Below, piece by piece: positions 15,401 through 24,531 of a DNA stretch of 37,327 bases; the stretch's first letter is position 1, and every line of letters begins with the position of its first letter. The position numbers and the translations under genes are program-made. The notes beneath the pieces were generated by a model. It was not told the origin of the DNA. It saw nothing but the letters and a program-made list of their open reading frames with translations, and did not search any database. The DNA lies in the IMG/VR virus record IMGVR_UViG_3300030101_004315, positions 1 through 37,327 of that record. One strand, written 5' to 3'. This DNA is from a virus.

Positions 15401-18400
15401 CAGTGGTTTTTTGCCGTCCCACTTTCTTAGGTCTTTTCTAATTTTTTCTAAGTCAAAACGAGAATCAGCCAGTCTTGCACCTGCAATGGTTTCAAAGTTT
15501 TGATTAACTACTTTATTTAACGCAGCAACAACTCTTGGTACGTCTTTAGCTGGGAAGTTTTGAATTTGCGCTAGCAGATTACCCGTAGATGTATCGAGAG
15601 CACGAGCGGTCCCCAAATAACCATTTGGCATACGAGTATAATCATTTAGATCAAAATCAGACGGCACCAGAGGCGTAACTTTTCGTGTGCCCCTAACAAT
15701 TTCGCCGTCAGGTAATTTAATATCTCTTTGATATAATACAGGTGCGTCGATAGCTAAAACATAGTTTCCGTCATCAACATGATATCCAAAAGTGGCTTTA
15801 ATTGCTTTGTAGTATTCGCCTTTTTTGGCTCGCATATTAGTGTCGGCAATACGCCGAATAACATCGCCTTTATTTTTTTCTGCCTCATCAAGTTCTGCTA
15901 GCTGCCTGTCACGACTTTCTACTAGTTTGCGATCAAAGTTTTCTTCAGCAGACAGTCTTTCTATATCTGTATCAGATATTTCACGACTGGCTTTGAGCTC
16001 AATTTGAGCCATTGTTTCTTTGGAGGTTTCTAGCTCAAGTTTAGCTTCTGCAACCCTAGTCTCCGCTGCACTTATTTTAAGTTCGTCTTTGATTCGGCGC
16101 TGTTCAATCTCTGCAACAAGAGATGGGTAGGAACGAGACTTGCCTTTAACTAGCTTACCTGTGGAAGCGCTAAGTGTGTACTGAACTTTTGGGTCTTCAA
16201 ACTCAGCCTTTGCTTTTGCCTGCCTTTTACGGGCTTTCTCCAGGTCTTTTTCGAGTTGTTTTGTTTTCCTGTAAGCTTTTACTACCGGGTTATTGCGATT
16301 GCCTTTTGCGAAACTTTCGATGGTTTGCCCAGGCTTAACGATGCCTTCGTTTTGAGCTTGTCGAAAAAGCTCATCGGCATCCATTCTAGCTAACTCTAAT
16401 TGCCCTTCTATTCTTGTTGGCGCTGACTCGGCTTCTAAAAACTCTTCTGTTCTGGTAAGTTTAGTTCCTTTTGCCCGTTGTTTTCTTCGGTCAAGAACCT
16501 GACTGCTTATTGTGTCTAAATCATTGTTGTATCGTTTATCTGCCGCTTCTCGAAGAGTTGCCACATCACTTTGTGCACGAGTTACTGAGCCACGAGCGGT
16601 GAGCATCTCCTTTTCAGCTTCTTTTATTGCAGATGCGTTATTTTTGTTTTCAAATCTTTGTGCTTCTTTGCGCCTTTTTTCTTCAAAGTTATTAATAACT
16701 CTTTGACGATCTTTTTCTAATCGTTCTTTGTATAAATTAAAATCATCATAAATAAGATTTAAAGTAGCATCGTTGCGGGTAACAGGAATCATTCCACCAA
16801 AATCACCCCGCTCAATAAACTCATTCATAGCGGTATTTTGGGCTGTTAAATAAACTCGTCTCGCTTCAGCTTTTTCCGGGCTACCCAAAGGCAGTGCTTT
16901 ATATCTATCTTTCAAATCAGAAACAGACGCATCAGCGTGCCAATAAAGTTCAGCAACTTTTTCAGCCGCCCCATCTGCGTCAATTGCTCTTTCTAAATCT
17001 TCTCTATCTAAAGACCGTCCAGAGCGCCGAGCATCATCTAATGCAACTTCTAAAGCAGACTTAGCGCTTTGGGCTCTAGCCAGCATCTCTGATGTATTGT
17101 TGGTTACAGCATCACCGCCAGGCGTTGTTGTAGCAGCAATATCATCAAAAAATCGCCTGCTTCTATCACTGCCCCTATAAGCGCCTTTGACACCTTTACC
17201 AACACCGCCCATAAGGCCTGCAATAAATGCGTCACCTTCGCCGCCCAGTGCAAAGCCTAGTGCCGCTCCCTGTACCGCCCCAACAGTGCCTTGGGCTATA
17301 CCATAGCGATCGATAACCTCTAAAAACTTGCTGTCTGCATATTTACCACGAGCAGTATCTAGCCAATTCTCCAGCATACCTCGCTGCTGTTTAGTCATAA
17401 TGTCATCAGCACGGTTAGCAATTTCAAGAATTTGACTGTCGCTAAACCCTGCTTTTTCTGCCATTTTTTTTAGGCGGTTCAAACCACGGGTAGCTCCCGC
17501 AACTTTAGCAGCCTGAAAAGCTTTCATTACAGGAATAAAAGCCAGTATAGTTCCTACTGGCTCGTTTTTAGCCTGTCGTTTGAATGATTCTAAGTCAGTA
17601 AAACCACCAAGCCAACCAGCAAAACCGCCAAACAAAGCAGCGCCTGATTGAAAGCCTTTTTGATCCATTAAAAGTTTTGCTTCATCTTGGTCAATTTTTC
17701 CAGCAGCGACGAGATCAGCAAGATTGTCAATCTGCGCAGTTTTAGACGGATTCGCAATAACACTAGTTAATGCATACAAGCCTTGAGCTATGTCAGAAAG
17801 TTCAGCACCAATGCGTTGATGCAATCTTGGGCTAGTTTTTAGTCTTTGTTCTTGTTCAGTAACTAAAGCCTGACGAGATTCCCTAGCCTTCGTTTCGTGA
17901 TCAATTTCGAAGCCAGTTCCTTTTAGGGCGGTGTCTAACCAAGTTGTAAAATCTTTATATGTATTTTCACTGTTTAAACGCTCTTCAACTCGCATGGTGT
18001 TTTGAATATCTTTGAGCAGTTTTTTTTGCACTTCGTTTGTAGGTCTAAAGTAACCTTTTTCGAGGACTTTGCCTGTTTTATCAATCTTACCAAAGGTCTG
18101 TTGAAGGGTTGCGTAATTGTCATCAAACCCCTCGTCTCTGCCAGTAATATCAGCTAACTCATTCATTGCCTCACGGCGGCGACGAAGAGTAGATTCCATT
18201 AATGATTTGTACTGTGGAGTATCTTTTAGTTTTCGTTGTTTGTCTAAATCAGATGGCTGATTCAATAAAGCAGTGGCTAAACCACGAGCAGTTTTATCGC
18301 TTAGGTACGAAAAAACGCCTTCGTCATCTTCAGCGGCGGGCCTAATGCCCATCAAATCAGCTAAGCCGGTAATAACACCAATAGTACCGCCGGTAACACC

Positions 18401-19063
18401 AGCGGACGCTCCGTAACCATCAAGCGCTTTGCGAGCATCAACAAGCCTATCTGCGATTTCTTTTTCTTTATTACCAAGTGTAGGCAAAGGTGATCGCTGA
18501 CCTGCTAACGATTGATTGAGACTTCGTTCAAAACCCGTTGTAGCACCACGGCCCCTAGTAGCAGCAACTTTATCAAGCTGATAATTAGCCAACGATGCTT
18601 CAACATACTGATCTATAAGATCCATATTAGCAGAAGGAGCCTGAGATCTAAGAATTGCTCGGGATGCATCTTTAGCTTTTTGTTCTGCTTTTAGCTCTGG
18701 ATCCCATTGCCAGTCATCATACTTACCCGCTGCCAAATTTTGGACATGATCTTTGATTAGCAGTTCATCAGTTTCATTAAGATTCTGGCGCATTGGCGGC
18801 AGGGGTAAATCAAACTGCTCATCTCTAAGCGTGCGGATATTTAAAATCCCACGCTGATAAAGATCGACAGCCAGTCCTTCATCAGGGCCAGAGTCTATGT
18901 ACTCACCAATAGTAATTGGAAATTTTTGTTCGCCTGCATTGTCATCGAGATCATCAATAACAATGCCTCGTCTAACTAAAGCATCTTGAATTTGATCATC
19001 GTTATAGCCCTGTTGCTCATAGCCGTAGATAATACTGTCTAACGTCTTTTGAGGAGTCGTCAT
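12404..19063 (-). CDS. giant internal virion / DNA-ejection-type protein, 2219 aa
   Basis: One uninterrupted frame. Gly/Ala-rich hydrophobic stretches at roughly residues 220-240, 455-515 and 590-635 (AVQGAALGFALGG, GLMGGVGKGVKGAYRG) could insert in membranes. A long charged coiled-coil region spans about 740-1070. The C-terminal half (1600-2219) is globular, with segments such as NPMTNYASNTKTLLINQG and LAIMPFTSWRTKALD reminiscent of very large phage ejection or polyvalent proteins. I find no polymerase, protease or transglycosylase motif. It directly follows a transglycosylase protein (TAATG overlap), as large ejection proteins do in podoviruses, so a role in forming the channel for DNA entry is likely. 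Confidence 0.78.
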   Translation of the reverse strand: MTTPQKTLDSIIYGYEQQGYNDDQIQDALVRRGIVIDDLDDNAGEQKFPITIGEYIDSGPDEGLAVDLYQRGILNIRTLRDEQFDLPLPPMRQNLNETDELLIKDHVQNLAAGKYDDWQWDPELKAEQKAKDASRAILRSQAPSANMDLIDQYVEASLANYQLDKVAATRGRGATTGFERSLNQSLAGQRSPLPTLGNKEKEIADRLVDARKALDGYGASAGVTGGTIGVITGLADLMGIRPAAEDDEGVFSYLSDKTARGLATALLNQPSDLDKQRKLKDTPQYKSLMESTLRRRREAMNELADITGRDEGFDDNYATLQQTFGKIDKTGKVLEKGYFRPTNEVQKKLLKDIQNTMRVEERLNSENTYKDFTTWLDTALKGTGFEIDHETKARESRQALVTEQEQRLKTSPRLHQRIGAELSDIAQGLYALTSVIANPSKTAQIDNLADLVAAGKIDQDEAKLLMDQKGFQSGAALFGGFAGWLGGFTDLESFKRQAKNEPVGTILAFIPVMKAFQAAKVAGATRGLNRLKKMAEKAGFSDSQILEIANRADDIMTKQQRGMLENWLDTARGKYADSKFLEVIDRYGIAQGTVGAVQGAALGFALGGEGDAFIAGLMGGVGKGVKGAYRGSDRSRRFFDDIAATTTPGGDAVTNNTSEMLARAQSAKSALEVALDDARRSGRSLDREDLERAIDADGAAEKVAELYWHADASVSDLKDRYKALPLGSPEKAEARRVYLTAQNTAMNEFIERGDFGGMIPVTRNDATLNLIYDDFNLYKERLEKDRQRVINNFEEKRRKEAQRFENKNNASAIKEAEKEMLTARGSVTRAQSDVATLREAADKRYNNDLDTISSQVLDRRKQRAKGTKLTRTEEFLEAESAPTRIEGQLELARMDADELFRQAQNEGIVKPGQTIESFAKGNRNNPVVKAYRKTKQLEKDLEKARKRQAKAKAEFEDPKVQYTLSASTGKLVKGKSRSYPSLVAEIEQRRIKDELKISAAETRVAEAKLELETSKETMAQIELKASREISDTDIERLSAEENFDRKLVESRDRQLAELDEAEKNKGDVIRRIADTNMRAKKGEYYKAIKATFGYHVDDGNYVLAIDAPVLYQRDIKLPDGEIVRGTRKVTPLVPSDFDLNDYTRMPNGYLGTARALDTSTGNLLAQIQNFPAKDVPRVVAALNKVVNQNFETIAGARLADSRFDLEKIRKDLRKWDGKKPLKATPENESWTRGLIDAMGASIEPRGINDLKRIQLSVYGDLIVNQANPRLLLNTDTRSRFVSYALKTIHPQLEKAYGKATTKGQRNLEIRELEQELTNMVRDFAQTRSLGGDTTLGRGNYKFSRQVEVPNPDDPNVPLRKIESLEYDGPRGRKELDIENLFEDFAESELTAPQIARARQHAIRDTLYYTQRGMEGRIAVEEATLIASGVSREVWDKGGKSPEYIQGVYKKFLETGEMPAALKLAETKEGYILSANQNAVSRQILNDLVDNPEFNKKGMSTDEAAALIDQQLRNTADPKADRGQDYVRLGSDGAPDIPGVSRIGQRPVAEQGVGLTSTHNILQPEHLDDITTQIREGLEGPDSTTTIFMRRDVADSFGWMLGTNKTLQAMDSGNLAQLQVISTLFKWFKTAGSIVNPMTNYASNTKTLLINQGLNPVQAYLAPVETAALWSRYSAGLLKGTSLEKRFDRLVETGFTEQSVLGAEIDSMNLSLTSTGTNVTFAQSVEDLFKKGVVPGTGGKKVPGVQELTELQDRLYRRYGDELFKLTDSMIEWGKIEDRINNLSNNSGITFTDLNTGAGFSNSKVLGTIRKISDDDGNKYAVVMKYGKNRNKVIRVKSLDDPAAGDLIARAAMGHANSLYYDLSKTGSGIKMAKRLEALAIMPFTSWRTKALDIPMVKKGMFYRMFVDDNYMMSDDIRVNFAIYGEEAKRAMRRSFWTAVGKSGSEDYREIRPFMKPYAQRGIFTGSDADISFLLADSSNPIGGLMTAIEWMAESDQLIRDSLPEGTIANPTAGDRAFFRMIHGNASSGVAPTISKVVADLTGGGVLQQVVAAFAGYDTLRDRPIDNYDDYLLNLTRTIMPGYAVKLGLPTVATFGVLPTDNYVKQFLDQTKSNVPFDIENMGRSPSQKILNNGDNFVTGINVLLARKFRRVDPFWFKNLAVNMVPRLKDMALRTSKELIKEGYGPETEKFQRNAKMIQDVIASYQRYAKTIGKALKSKD

Positions 19064-20508
19064 TATCGAGCACCTTTATCACGACGATTTTTAAATCTCT
19101 TAGCAGCGCCTTGGGGGCTATCTATTGGCAGCGTTTCTGGCGCTAAATTATTAGGATCCCTAGCTGCTCTTATTCTTTCTATGGCTTCTTTAAGTTCAGA
19201 TTCAGTGTACCTTGACTGTTTAGTTTTTAATAAACGGAAAGCATCTAATTGTAATCTGTCTTCTTCAATTTGAGCTTTGTATTTTTCGCGCAAACGAACA
19301 AGTTCAGGGTCTTTGTTGTTTTCATCCAAGAGCGCAGGCAGGAACATTTCCATACCACCCATTTGTTTCAAGATTTGCTGATCAGCATCACCCTCAACTT
19401 TTTCAAGTGTTTCCTTTAGCGCTTTCATGCGTGTGTTAATCTGGGCTGCAATATCATAACTTTTTTCAGGTGCTGCCGGTTTAGCCGCGTCGCGCTCTTT
19501 TCTACCCTTGTTTTTTGCGCTTTCTAAAGCCACAGCATCTTCTGCTCTTTGTCCTTGAAGACGTAAAGCACCTATTTGCTGATCCATGGCGTTAATACGA
19601 CCTCTAAGTGACTGCTGCTTTTGATCGCTACGCCTCTTAGCCCTAGCTTTAGCTTGAGATGCAGACATTGCCTGTCGATTAAGCATACCAAGGTTTGCAA
19701 AGTATTGACGAGCAGCGTTAACTCTTGGGCTTGTTTGGTCTTTAAATTGCTTAGCAAAAGCAGGGTTCATAATAGACGCAAGCTGAGAAGCCAGGTTGCT
19801 AGCAGTCATTTGGTTTTCTTGATCTTGCTGATATGCTCGCTGTGCTAACTCACGCATTAGATCTAAATCAGGTTGCGCATTATAAGCAGATTCAGAGTCC
19901 TGCTCGTATGTACTGAGGTATTTTTCTGCTTCTTGATTTAGCTCATTAACAAGCTTGTTCCGCTCGTTTGCGAGTGCTTGCAACACGGGAGTGTCGTAGA
20001 GAACATTGTCTACTTTATTGTTTGATGATTTAGCCAAAACTCCCTCAATTCTAGGGCTCCTGACCCCGGCTCGCTTTAAAGTTCTGTTTACATACCCTTG
20101 AGTCTCTAGTTTGTAGTGTTCGCCGCCAGGAAGAAAAATGCTTTCTAAGCCTCTTTCTTTTACGTTTTTAGGCCCCATGTTATACATGGCAAGCGTGACG
20201 CCCCAGTCTTTGCCAGCTTGCTTGTTGTAAATGTCCGACATGTACCTGGCTTGAGCTTCAATTGATTTTTCAGGGTCGAAAAAATCCTCTGTAGCGTACC
20301 ACTTGTTCCCTTTTTTGATCGCCTTCATACCGTATTGGTTTCCGGTTTTAGGCATGAACTGAGCAATGCCAGCAGCGCCAGCAGAAGACACAGCGCGCGG
20401 GTTGAAGTTGCTTTCAGAACGAATCTGCTCACGCATAAGACCAGCAGGCACGCCGTATTTTTTAGCGTACTTCTGAATGAGCGGTTCGTACTTGTCCCCA
20501 CGGGCCAT
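19063..20508 (-). CDS. virion protein with N-terminal lytic transglycosylase (SLT) domain, 481 aa
   Basis: Residues about 5-150 are an SLT domain. Catalytic Glu32 lies in QIRSESNFNPRAVSSAGAAG, followed by the IAQFMPKT and LAMYNMGP motifs typical of lysozyme-like transglycosylases. The remaining 330 residues are charged helices with coiled coils (about 185-220 and 290-440) and no cell-wall-binding module. In podoviruses such proteins sit inside the virion and cut peptidoglycan locally during DNA entry. Position between internal proteins and the giant protein supports this role rather than lysis. The ATG at 20508 follows gggggctcgctagcta on the - strand. Confidence 0.87.
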   Translation of the reverse strand: MARGDKYEPLIQKYAKKYGVPAGLMREQIRSESNFNPRAVSSAGAAGIAQFMPKTGNQYGMKAIKKGNKWYATEDFFDPEKSIEAQARYMSDIYNKQAGKDWGVTLAMYNMGPKNVKERGLESIFLPGGEHYKLETQGYVNRTLKRAGVRSPRIEGVLAKSSNNKVDNVLYDTPVLQALANERNKLVNELNQEAEKYLSTYEQDSESAYNAQPDLDLMRELAQRAYQQDQENQMTASNLASQLASIMNPAFAKQFKDQTSPRVNAARQYFANLGMLNRQAMSASQAKARAKRRSDQKQQSLRGRINAMDQQIGALRLQGQRAEDAVALESAKNKGRKERDAAKPAAPEKSYDIAAQINTRMKALKETLEKVEGDADQQILKQMGGMEMFLPALLDENNKDPELVRLREKYKAQIEEDRLQLDAFRLLKTKQSRYTESELKEAIERIRAARDPNNLAPETLPIDSPQGAAKRFKNRRDKGAR

Positions 20509-20511
20509 TAG

Positions 20512-21453
20512 CTAGCGAGCCCCCGCTGCCTGGCGAAGAAGCTGTTGCAAAGCAACTCTACCAGCACTCTCACCGGAGTAGTCTGGTTGATTGGGATCTA
20601 GAAAACGCGCAATAGTTCTTGGGTCAATACCCCTGCCAGCCAACGACTGCATAAGCTGTAAAACTTGTGGGTCAACACGCCCACGCATTACAGGTGCCCC
20701 GCCAATGTTTGGTAACCGCAGTGGAGGGAGGGCAGGCATCTGATTTGCAACAGAAGGCTGTGTAGCTCCTTGTGACGGCTGAATAGCAGCGAGTAAAGGA
20801 GCAATCCTCGCATTAATCATGCTTACATTGTTTTGCTCGTCGACAATTTGACGCAATTTCGCTGCAAATTCTGGGTCTTCGCCCATTCTCGCCATAGCAG
20901 CAGCGCTGTCGTCATCCATTACCTGCTGTTGATCCGCAATGCGCAGGTCGTCATACGGAGCCTGCCGGGTTGATGCAACAGGTGTTGCCGGGCCTGATAT
21001 AGGCATGAAAGCCACATTTCGCCCGGTGTCACCCGCAGCAATTGATTCCGCTCTGAGCATTTTATCAAAACGTTTGGACAACAAATCTGCTGTCTCTGAC
21101 TGCTGTCGTGCAAAATACTCTTGCATAGCACGAGCGTCAGCCGCTTTTTCAAGTTTTTCTTGAGCCTGGAATCCCTGATCTACCTGCTGTCCGGTGAGCC
21201 CCGGAGCCTGCATAAACTGATCATCAGCCATACGGTTCCTGGCTGCGTCGCCTTCGGCCTTAGACTTCTTAGCTAAAGCGTCTAGCTCCTTCTGTTCTTT
21301 TGCGTAATCAACAGCAGCCTGTTGCAGAAACGCTTGGTTTAAGAACTGCGCAGATCGCTCAAGGTTAGCTTCACGCGCTGCCGCTTCTTTACGACGCTGA
21401 GCCAACAAAGGGTCTACAATAAAGCCTGTAGTGCGCGGTCTAATAATAGCCAT
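20512..21453 (-). CDS. putative internal virion protein, Gln/Ala-rich, 313 aa
   Basis: Hydrophilic, helical N-terminal half (LAQRRKEAAAREANLERSA; QEKLEKAADARAMQEYFARQ) and a Pro/Leu-rich C-terminal half ending in helices (LDPNQPDYSGESAGRVALQQ). There is no membrane segment or enzymatic motif. Composition and place, between a hydrophobic small protein and the transglycosylase protein, fit the middle internal protein of a three-part ejection apparatus. Sequence alone does not give its partner. It overlaps the next-upstream gene by one base. Confidence 0.72.
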   Translation of the reverse strand: MAIIRPRTTGFIVDPLLAQRRKEAAAREANLERSAQFLNQAFLQQAAVDYAKEQKELDALAKKSKAEGDAARNRMADDQFMQAPGLTGQQVDQGFQAQEKLEKAADARAMQEYFARQQSETADLLSKRFDKMLRAESIAAGDTGRNVAFMPISGPATPVASTRQAPYDDLRIADQQQVMDDDSAAAMARMGEDPEFAAKLRQIVDEQNNVSMINARIAPLLAAIQPSQGATQPSVANQMPALPPLRLPNIGGAPVMRGRVDPQVLQLMQSLAGRGIDPRTIARFLDPNQPDYSGESAGRVALQQLLRQAAGAR

Positions 21454-21983
21454 TATCCGTACATCCTTGCTGCGTTCATATACATTTCTCTTTCGGCATC
21501 CGTTGTGGCGGCGTCAGCATAACCACGAAGAAGCTCGCCACGCTGTTTACTGTGCTGTTGAGCAGTGAGGATACCGGTAATGTTTTGTTCGGCCTGAGAG
21601 CGGATGTCGCCAGCACGCTGGGTGCGCAAGTTCTGCATGGCGGTCTGGAGATTGCCAACCTGTCCTTGGATGGCCGCTTCACCCTGAAGGCCACGCATAA
21701 AGTTGATGCCGCTCATGCCGCTTAGGCCAGTCCCCTGGCTGGCTGCTAGGCTGGCACCCAAAGCACTACCAACAGACCCCTCAAGGTCGCTAATCTGACG
21801 AGTGTAGTCGGCCAGCCCCTGCTGGAACAACTCGTCTTCCTCTTTACGTTGCGCAGACATTGACATGCCCGAGGTATCCATTGCAGGAGTAAACTCACTA
21901 ATAACCTTTTTCCCGCCCTCCACAACGTAAGGGATTGAAGCGGACACAGCGGCGGCAATTAGAGAAGCAGTCAAAGGATCCAT
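21453..21983 (-). CDS. putative small internal virion protein (T7 gp14-like layout), 176 aa
   Basis: The N-terminus is hydrophobic (LTASLIAAAVSASIPYVV, residues 4-21). A Ser/Ala/Gly-rich middle (GSVGSALGASLAASQGTG) and a Gln-rich helical end (QSRAG-type repeats, EQNITGILTAQQHSKQR) follow. This layout, a short protein that can enter a membrane plus helices, is that of the smallest ejection protein of T7- and P22-type virions, which forms the outer-membrane part of the channel. Homology is not proven. The ATG at 21983 follows ggaggctgct on the - strand. Confidence 0.7.
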   Translation of the reverse strand: MDPLTASLIAAAVSASIPYVVEGGKKVISEFTPAMDTSGMSMSAQRKEEDELFQQGLADYTRQISDLEGSVGSALGASLAASQGTGLSGMSGINFMRGLQGEAAIQGQVGNLQTAMQNLRTQRAGDIRSQAEQNITGILTAQQHSKQRGELLRGYADAATTDAEREMYMNAARMYG

Positions 21984-21992
21984 AGCAGCCTC

Positions 21993-23666
21993 CTATTCAA
22001 CAAGCGCTTGCTTGCCATATATACATACAAAAACTCCCGAACCATTTCCAATGGTACCTTCGGCTGTTCCGGCAGTTACATTTAAATACTCAGAAGTAGC
22101 CGTGTCATAGAGATTAATATTGCACCTAATTTCTATAAACTGTTCGGTGCCGTCAGTTTTTGGAGCTATTAAAACAGATGATGGGTTGGTCGCATCTGCA
22201 ACGCTGTTGCGCAGTGTGCCTCCTGTAGCATCCATTTCAGTACCAAAATAAAACGGATGGCCTTGGCCCACATAGCCCACACCAGGCAAAATAGGAAAAG
22301 CAGAGTTATCGCTACGCGCAATTGGCGCAAAGAAATGGTTAATGTAGCCATTGTTTGCTGCATAACTCACATCTTTAGCGGTAACATAACTAACCTGTGT
22401 ATAGTTTGCTTCGGCTGCTCTGGGCTTACACCCAAGAGCAACACCAAAATCCATATAGACACGGTAAGTAGAAACCTGTCCATCTAAGAACATTTTGTCC
22501 CAAAAAACACCAATATGATGAATTGTGCCTGGTGCTAAAATAGGAACGACCGCTGCGTCCATAAAACTCTTGTGCCCTCTACCGGGGTTTACAGAATTAG
22601 GAAGATCAAGGTTTTGTCTTTCATACCCAAAAACAGAGGTATAAGCTTTGGTTGCGTCTGTTGCTGTGCGCCAAAGACTTAGGCCTTCATCTTCAGGCAC
22701 ATTAAACAAAGGAACAGTCATACAAAAATAACCCTGATCTTCGAGTAAAGACTCTGCCCTACCCCTACGCTCAGAGTCACGAGTTAGACCACCTAATAAG
22801 CCGTTGCGCACCTGACGATCAAGCTGCTCAAAAGCGTCTTGCACGCCGTTTAGATTTGTTGATGTAGCTAAAATACTGTTGCCAGCAACTGGCGGGATCA
22901 AAACATTTGAAACAAACGATCGTTCGCAGTTATGACTAAGTGGAGCGTTTTGAGGAAGCCTGCTGTAAGTTGCATTGTCTCTTTGTACAATCGGGGCGCT
23001 AAACCGTGCATGAACAACAAGGTTATCAATACCCGTAACAGCGCCCGCTGCTTGGGCTGGCATAGTGGCATAATCAATATCAATTGGATTTTCGATGAAA
23101 ACTGAAATTAAATCATAAGCACCTATTTTTGCTCCAATATTAGCAGTTAAAGCAGGATTAGGCCGATTAACTATTTTTTTGTTCACAAGATTTAATGCTT
23201 GATTTGGAATAACCGCCTTACCCCCGCTTCGGCCGGCCTCTATTGTTACTTCAAGTGGCGATGTGAATGTATCTGATGTTGCCGTGCTAGGTAGGCCATT
23301 ATCTAATCTAATTGGCTTTTCTTGGTTCATGCAATCAAACGAAATACTAATTGACTCCAAAATAATTTCAGGCGTGTTTTCATCAGAAAAATGATCTGTA
23401 TCAAAAAACTCCTGCCAAACTGGAAGTTTAAAAATAAACTTTTCCGGACGAAGGTTGCCATAAAGGTTTTTTGAGTACCCATCAAAAATAGCATCGGAAT
23501 GTCGCACACGATGAAGCACAACCGAAAAAACAGATCTATTTTCTGTACGCTGATCTGCAGAAATATTTCCGCTTAAAGCTGTAGCTGCCTGAGACAAGTT
23601 ATCCCAAACCATTCCCGGTGTAAGCGGCTGCCCTCTGGTAAGTTTGTTAAAGTTTACTTTAGCCAC
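21993..23666 (-). CDS. virion structural protein, beta-rich, 557 aa, GTG start
   Basis: Large beta-rich protein without transmembrane helices or catalytic motif. A helix at about residues 15-40 (VWDNLSQAATALSGNIS) is followed by strands and loops rich in Asn, Thr and Gly. It sits between tail genes and internal virion genes and is of a size typical for tail or spike proteins; receptor binding is possible but not shown. The start GTG 23666 is chosen for agaggcg upstream; it overlaps the previous stop by 8 nt. Its opening layout resembles that of the adjacent 290-aa protein. Confidence 0.7.
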   Translation of the reverse strand: MAKVNFNKLTRGQPLTPGMVWDNLSQAATALSGNISADQRTENRSVFSVVLHRVRHSDAIFDGYSKNLYGNLRPEKFIFKLPVWQEFFDTDHFSDENTPEIILESISISFDCMNQEKPIRLDNGLPSTATSDTFTSPLEVTIEAGRSGGKAVIPNQALNLVNKKIVNRPNPALTANIGAKIGAYDLISVFIENPIDIDYATMPAQAAGAVTGIDNLVVHARFSAPIVQRDNATYSRLPQNAPLSHNCERSFVSNVLIPPVAGNSILATSTNLNGVQDAFEQLDRQVRNGLLGGLTRDSERRGRAESLLEDQGYFCMTVPLFNVPEDEGLSLWRTATDATKAYTSVFGYERQNLDLPNSVNPGRGHKSFMDAAVVPILAPGTIHHIGVFWDKMFLDGQVSTYRVYMDFGVALGCKPRAAEANYTQVSYVTAKDVSYAANNGYINHFFAPIARSDNSAFPILPGVGYVGQGHPFYFGTEMDATGGTLRNSVADATNPSSVLIAPKTDGTEQFIEIRCNINLYDTATSEYLNVTAGTAEGTIGNGSGVFVCIYGKQALVE

Positions 23667-24531
23667 TTTGTAACGCCTCTTTATAAGCTATTGTAAATGT
23701 AACGTTTTCAGGAGTCCTCGCTATTAGTGAGTTCGTTGCGCTTAGGCTTGCTGATTGGTAAATTATCAATCTAAATCTAACTCTTGATCCTTGGTAAAAA
23801 GGAAGGTCGATGTTCTTTTTTAGCAAATAAAGAGACATTGGATCTGGACAACCCGCTATTGCCGGAATCGTTCCAGCCTCTGATCCCCAAGGGGTTGTAT
23901 TTCTTGAGCTACTCGGCACCATATCAGAACCGCTAGATTTGTAAGTGCCCGCATGAAAACGCTCTTGAAAATCTTGCAGCACAAATTCTTTGCTGTTTAA
24001 CGATCGGTCTTCAGCAGCAACAGCATCATCAGTATCTATAATAATACGAATTCGCTGGTAACTATTACCCGAGCCGTCTCTCATGGGCAGGCTATGAACA
24101 CCGCCGGATAACCAATGAGCACCGGGAGCATTTATTCCAACGCCGTTAATCCACAAACAAACAGAATCTAAGATCACAGGCTTTGGAAACATTGTAGAAA
24201 CAGTAAACACATTGGGAGTAGCATTGTTTTCATAGTCTGCTGGATAAGGATGGGTAAGACTGCTGCGTTTTAACCCTTTTACGCGCGGGTAATCTGTATG
24301 TTGTAAAAAAGGTGGTATTCTAGCAGCGCCAATTTTGGCTGGAGCGTTGGCTGCCCAATCAGCGCCAATATAAGTAAATGTCATGTAGTTTAGAGCGTAC
24401 TTTTGTTTGATGGCAGACAGCGGAACATTGTTAATAAACTGCTCAACATCATCTAGTGCTGTTTGGATTCGACTTCCGTCTATCGTGCCGCCAGCAGCAA
24501 ACTGCTCATCTGTAATAACTCGATTGCTCAT
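23659..24531 (-). CDS. virion structural protein, 290 aa
   Basis: The N-terminal helical segment (DGSRIQTALDDVEQFINNVP, residues about 18-37) is followed by beta-rich sequence with aromatic and Pro residues (KPVILDSVCLWINGVG, YQRIRIIIDTDD). There is no enzymatic motif. Like the 557-aa neighbour it opens with an amphipathic helix and then strands, so both may attach to the same tail component. ATG 24531 is in an ATGA overlap with the 175-aa gene. Function within the tail is not known. Confidence 0.7.
   Translation of the reverse strand: MSNRVITDEQFAAGGTIDGSRIQTALDDVEQFINNVPLSAIKQKYALNYMTFTYIGADWAANAPAKIGAARIPPFLQHTDYPRVKGLKRSSLTHPYPADYENNATPNVFTVSTMFPKPVILDSVCLWINGVGINAPGAHWLSGGVHSLPMRDGSGNSYQRIRIIIDTDDAVAAEDRSLNSKEFVLQDFQERFHAGTYKSSGSDMVPSSSRNTTPWGSEAGTIPAIAGCPDPMSLYLLKKNIDLPFYQGSRVRFRLIIYQSASLSATNSLIARTPENVTFTIAYKEALQSG

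Noticed and set aside
15725-15745. TATAAT on the + strand inside the giant gene
   Set aside because: No matching -35 and no downstream gene on the + strand; likely chance in AT-rich sequence.
12404-19063. Virion RNA polymerase (N4-like) identity for the giant protein
   Set aside because: Size is large, but I saw no polymerase catalytic motifs, and the gene lies in a transglycosylase/internal-protein/endolysin context.
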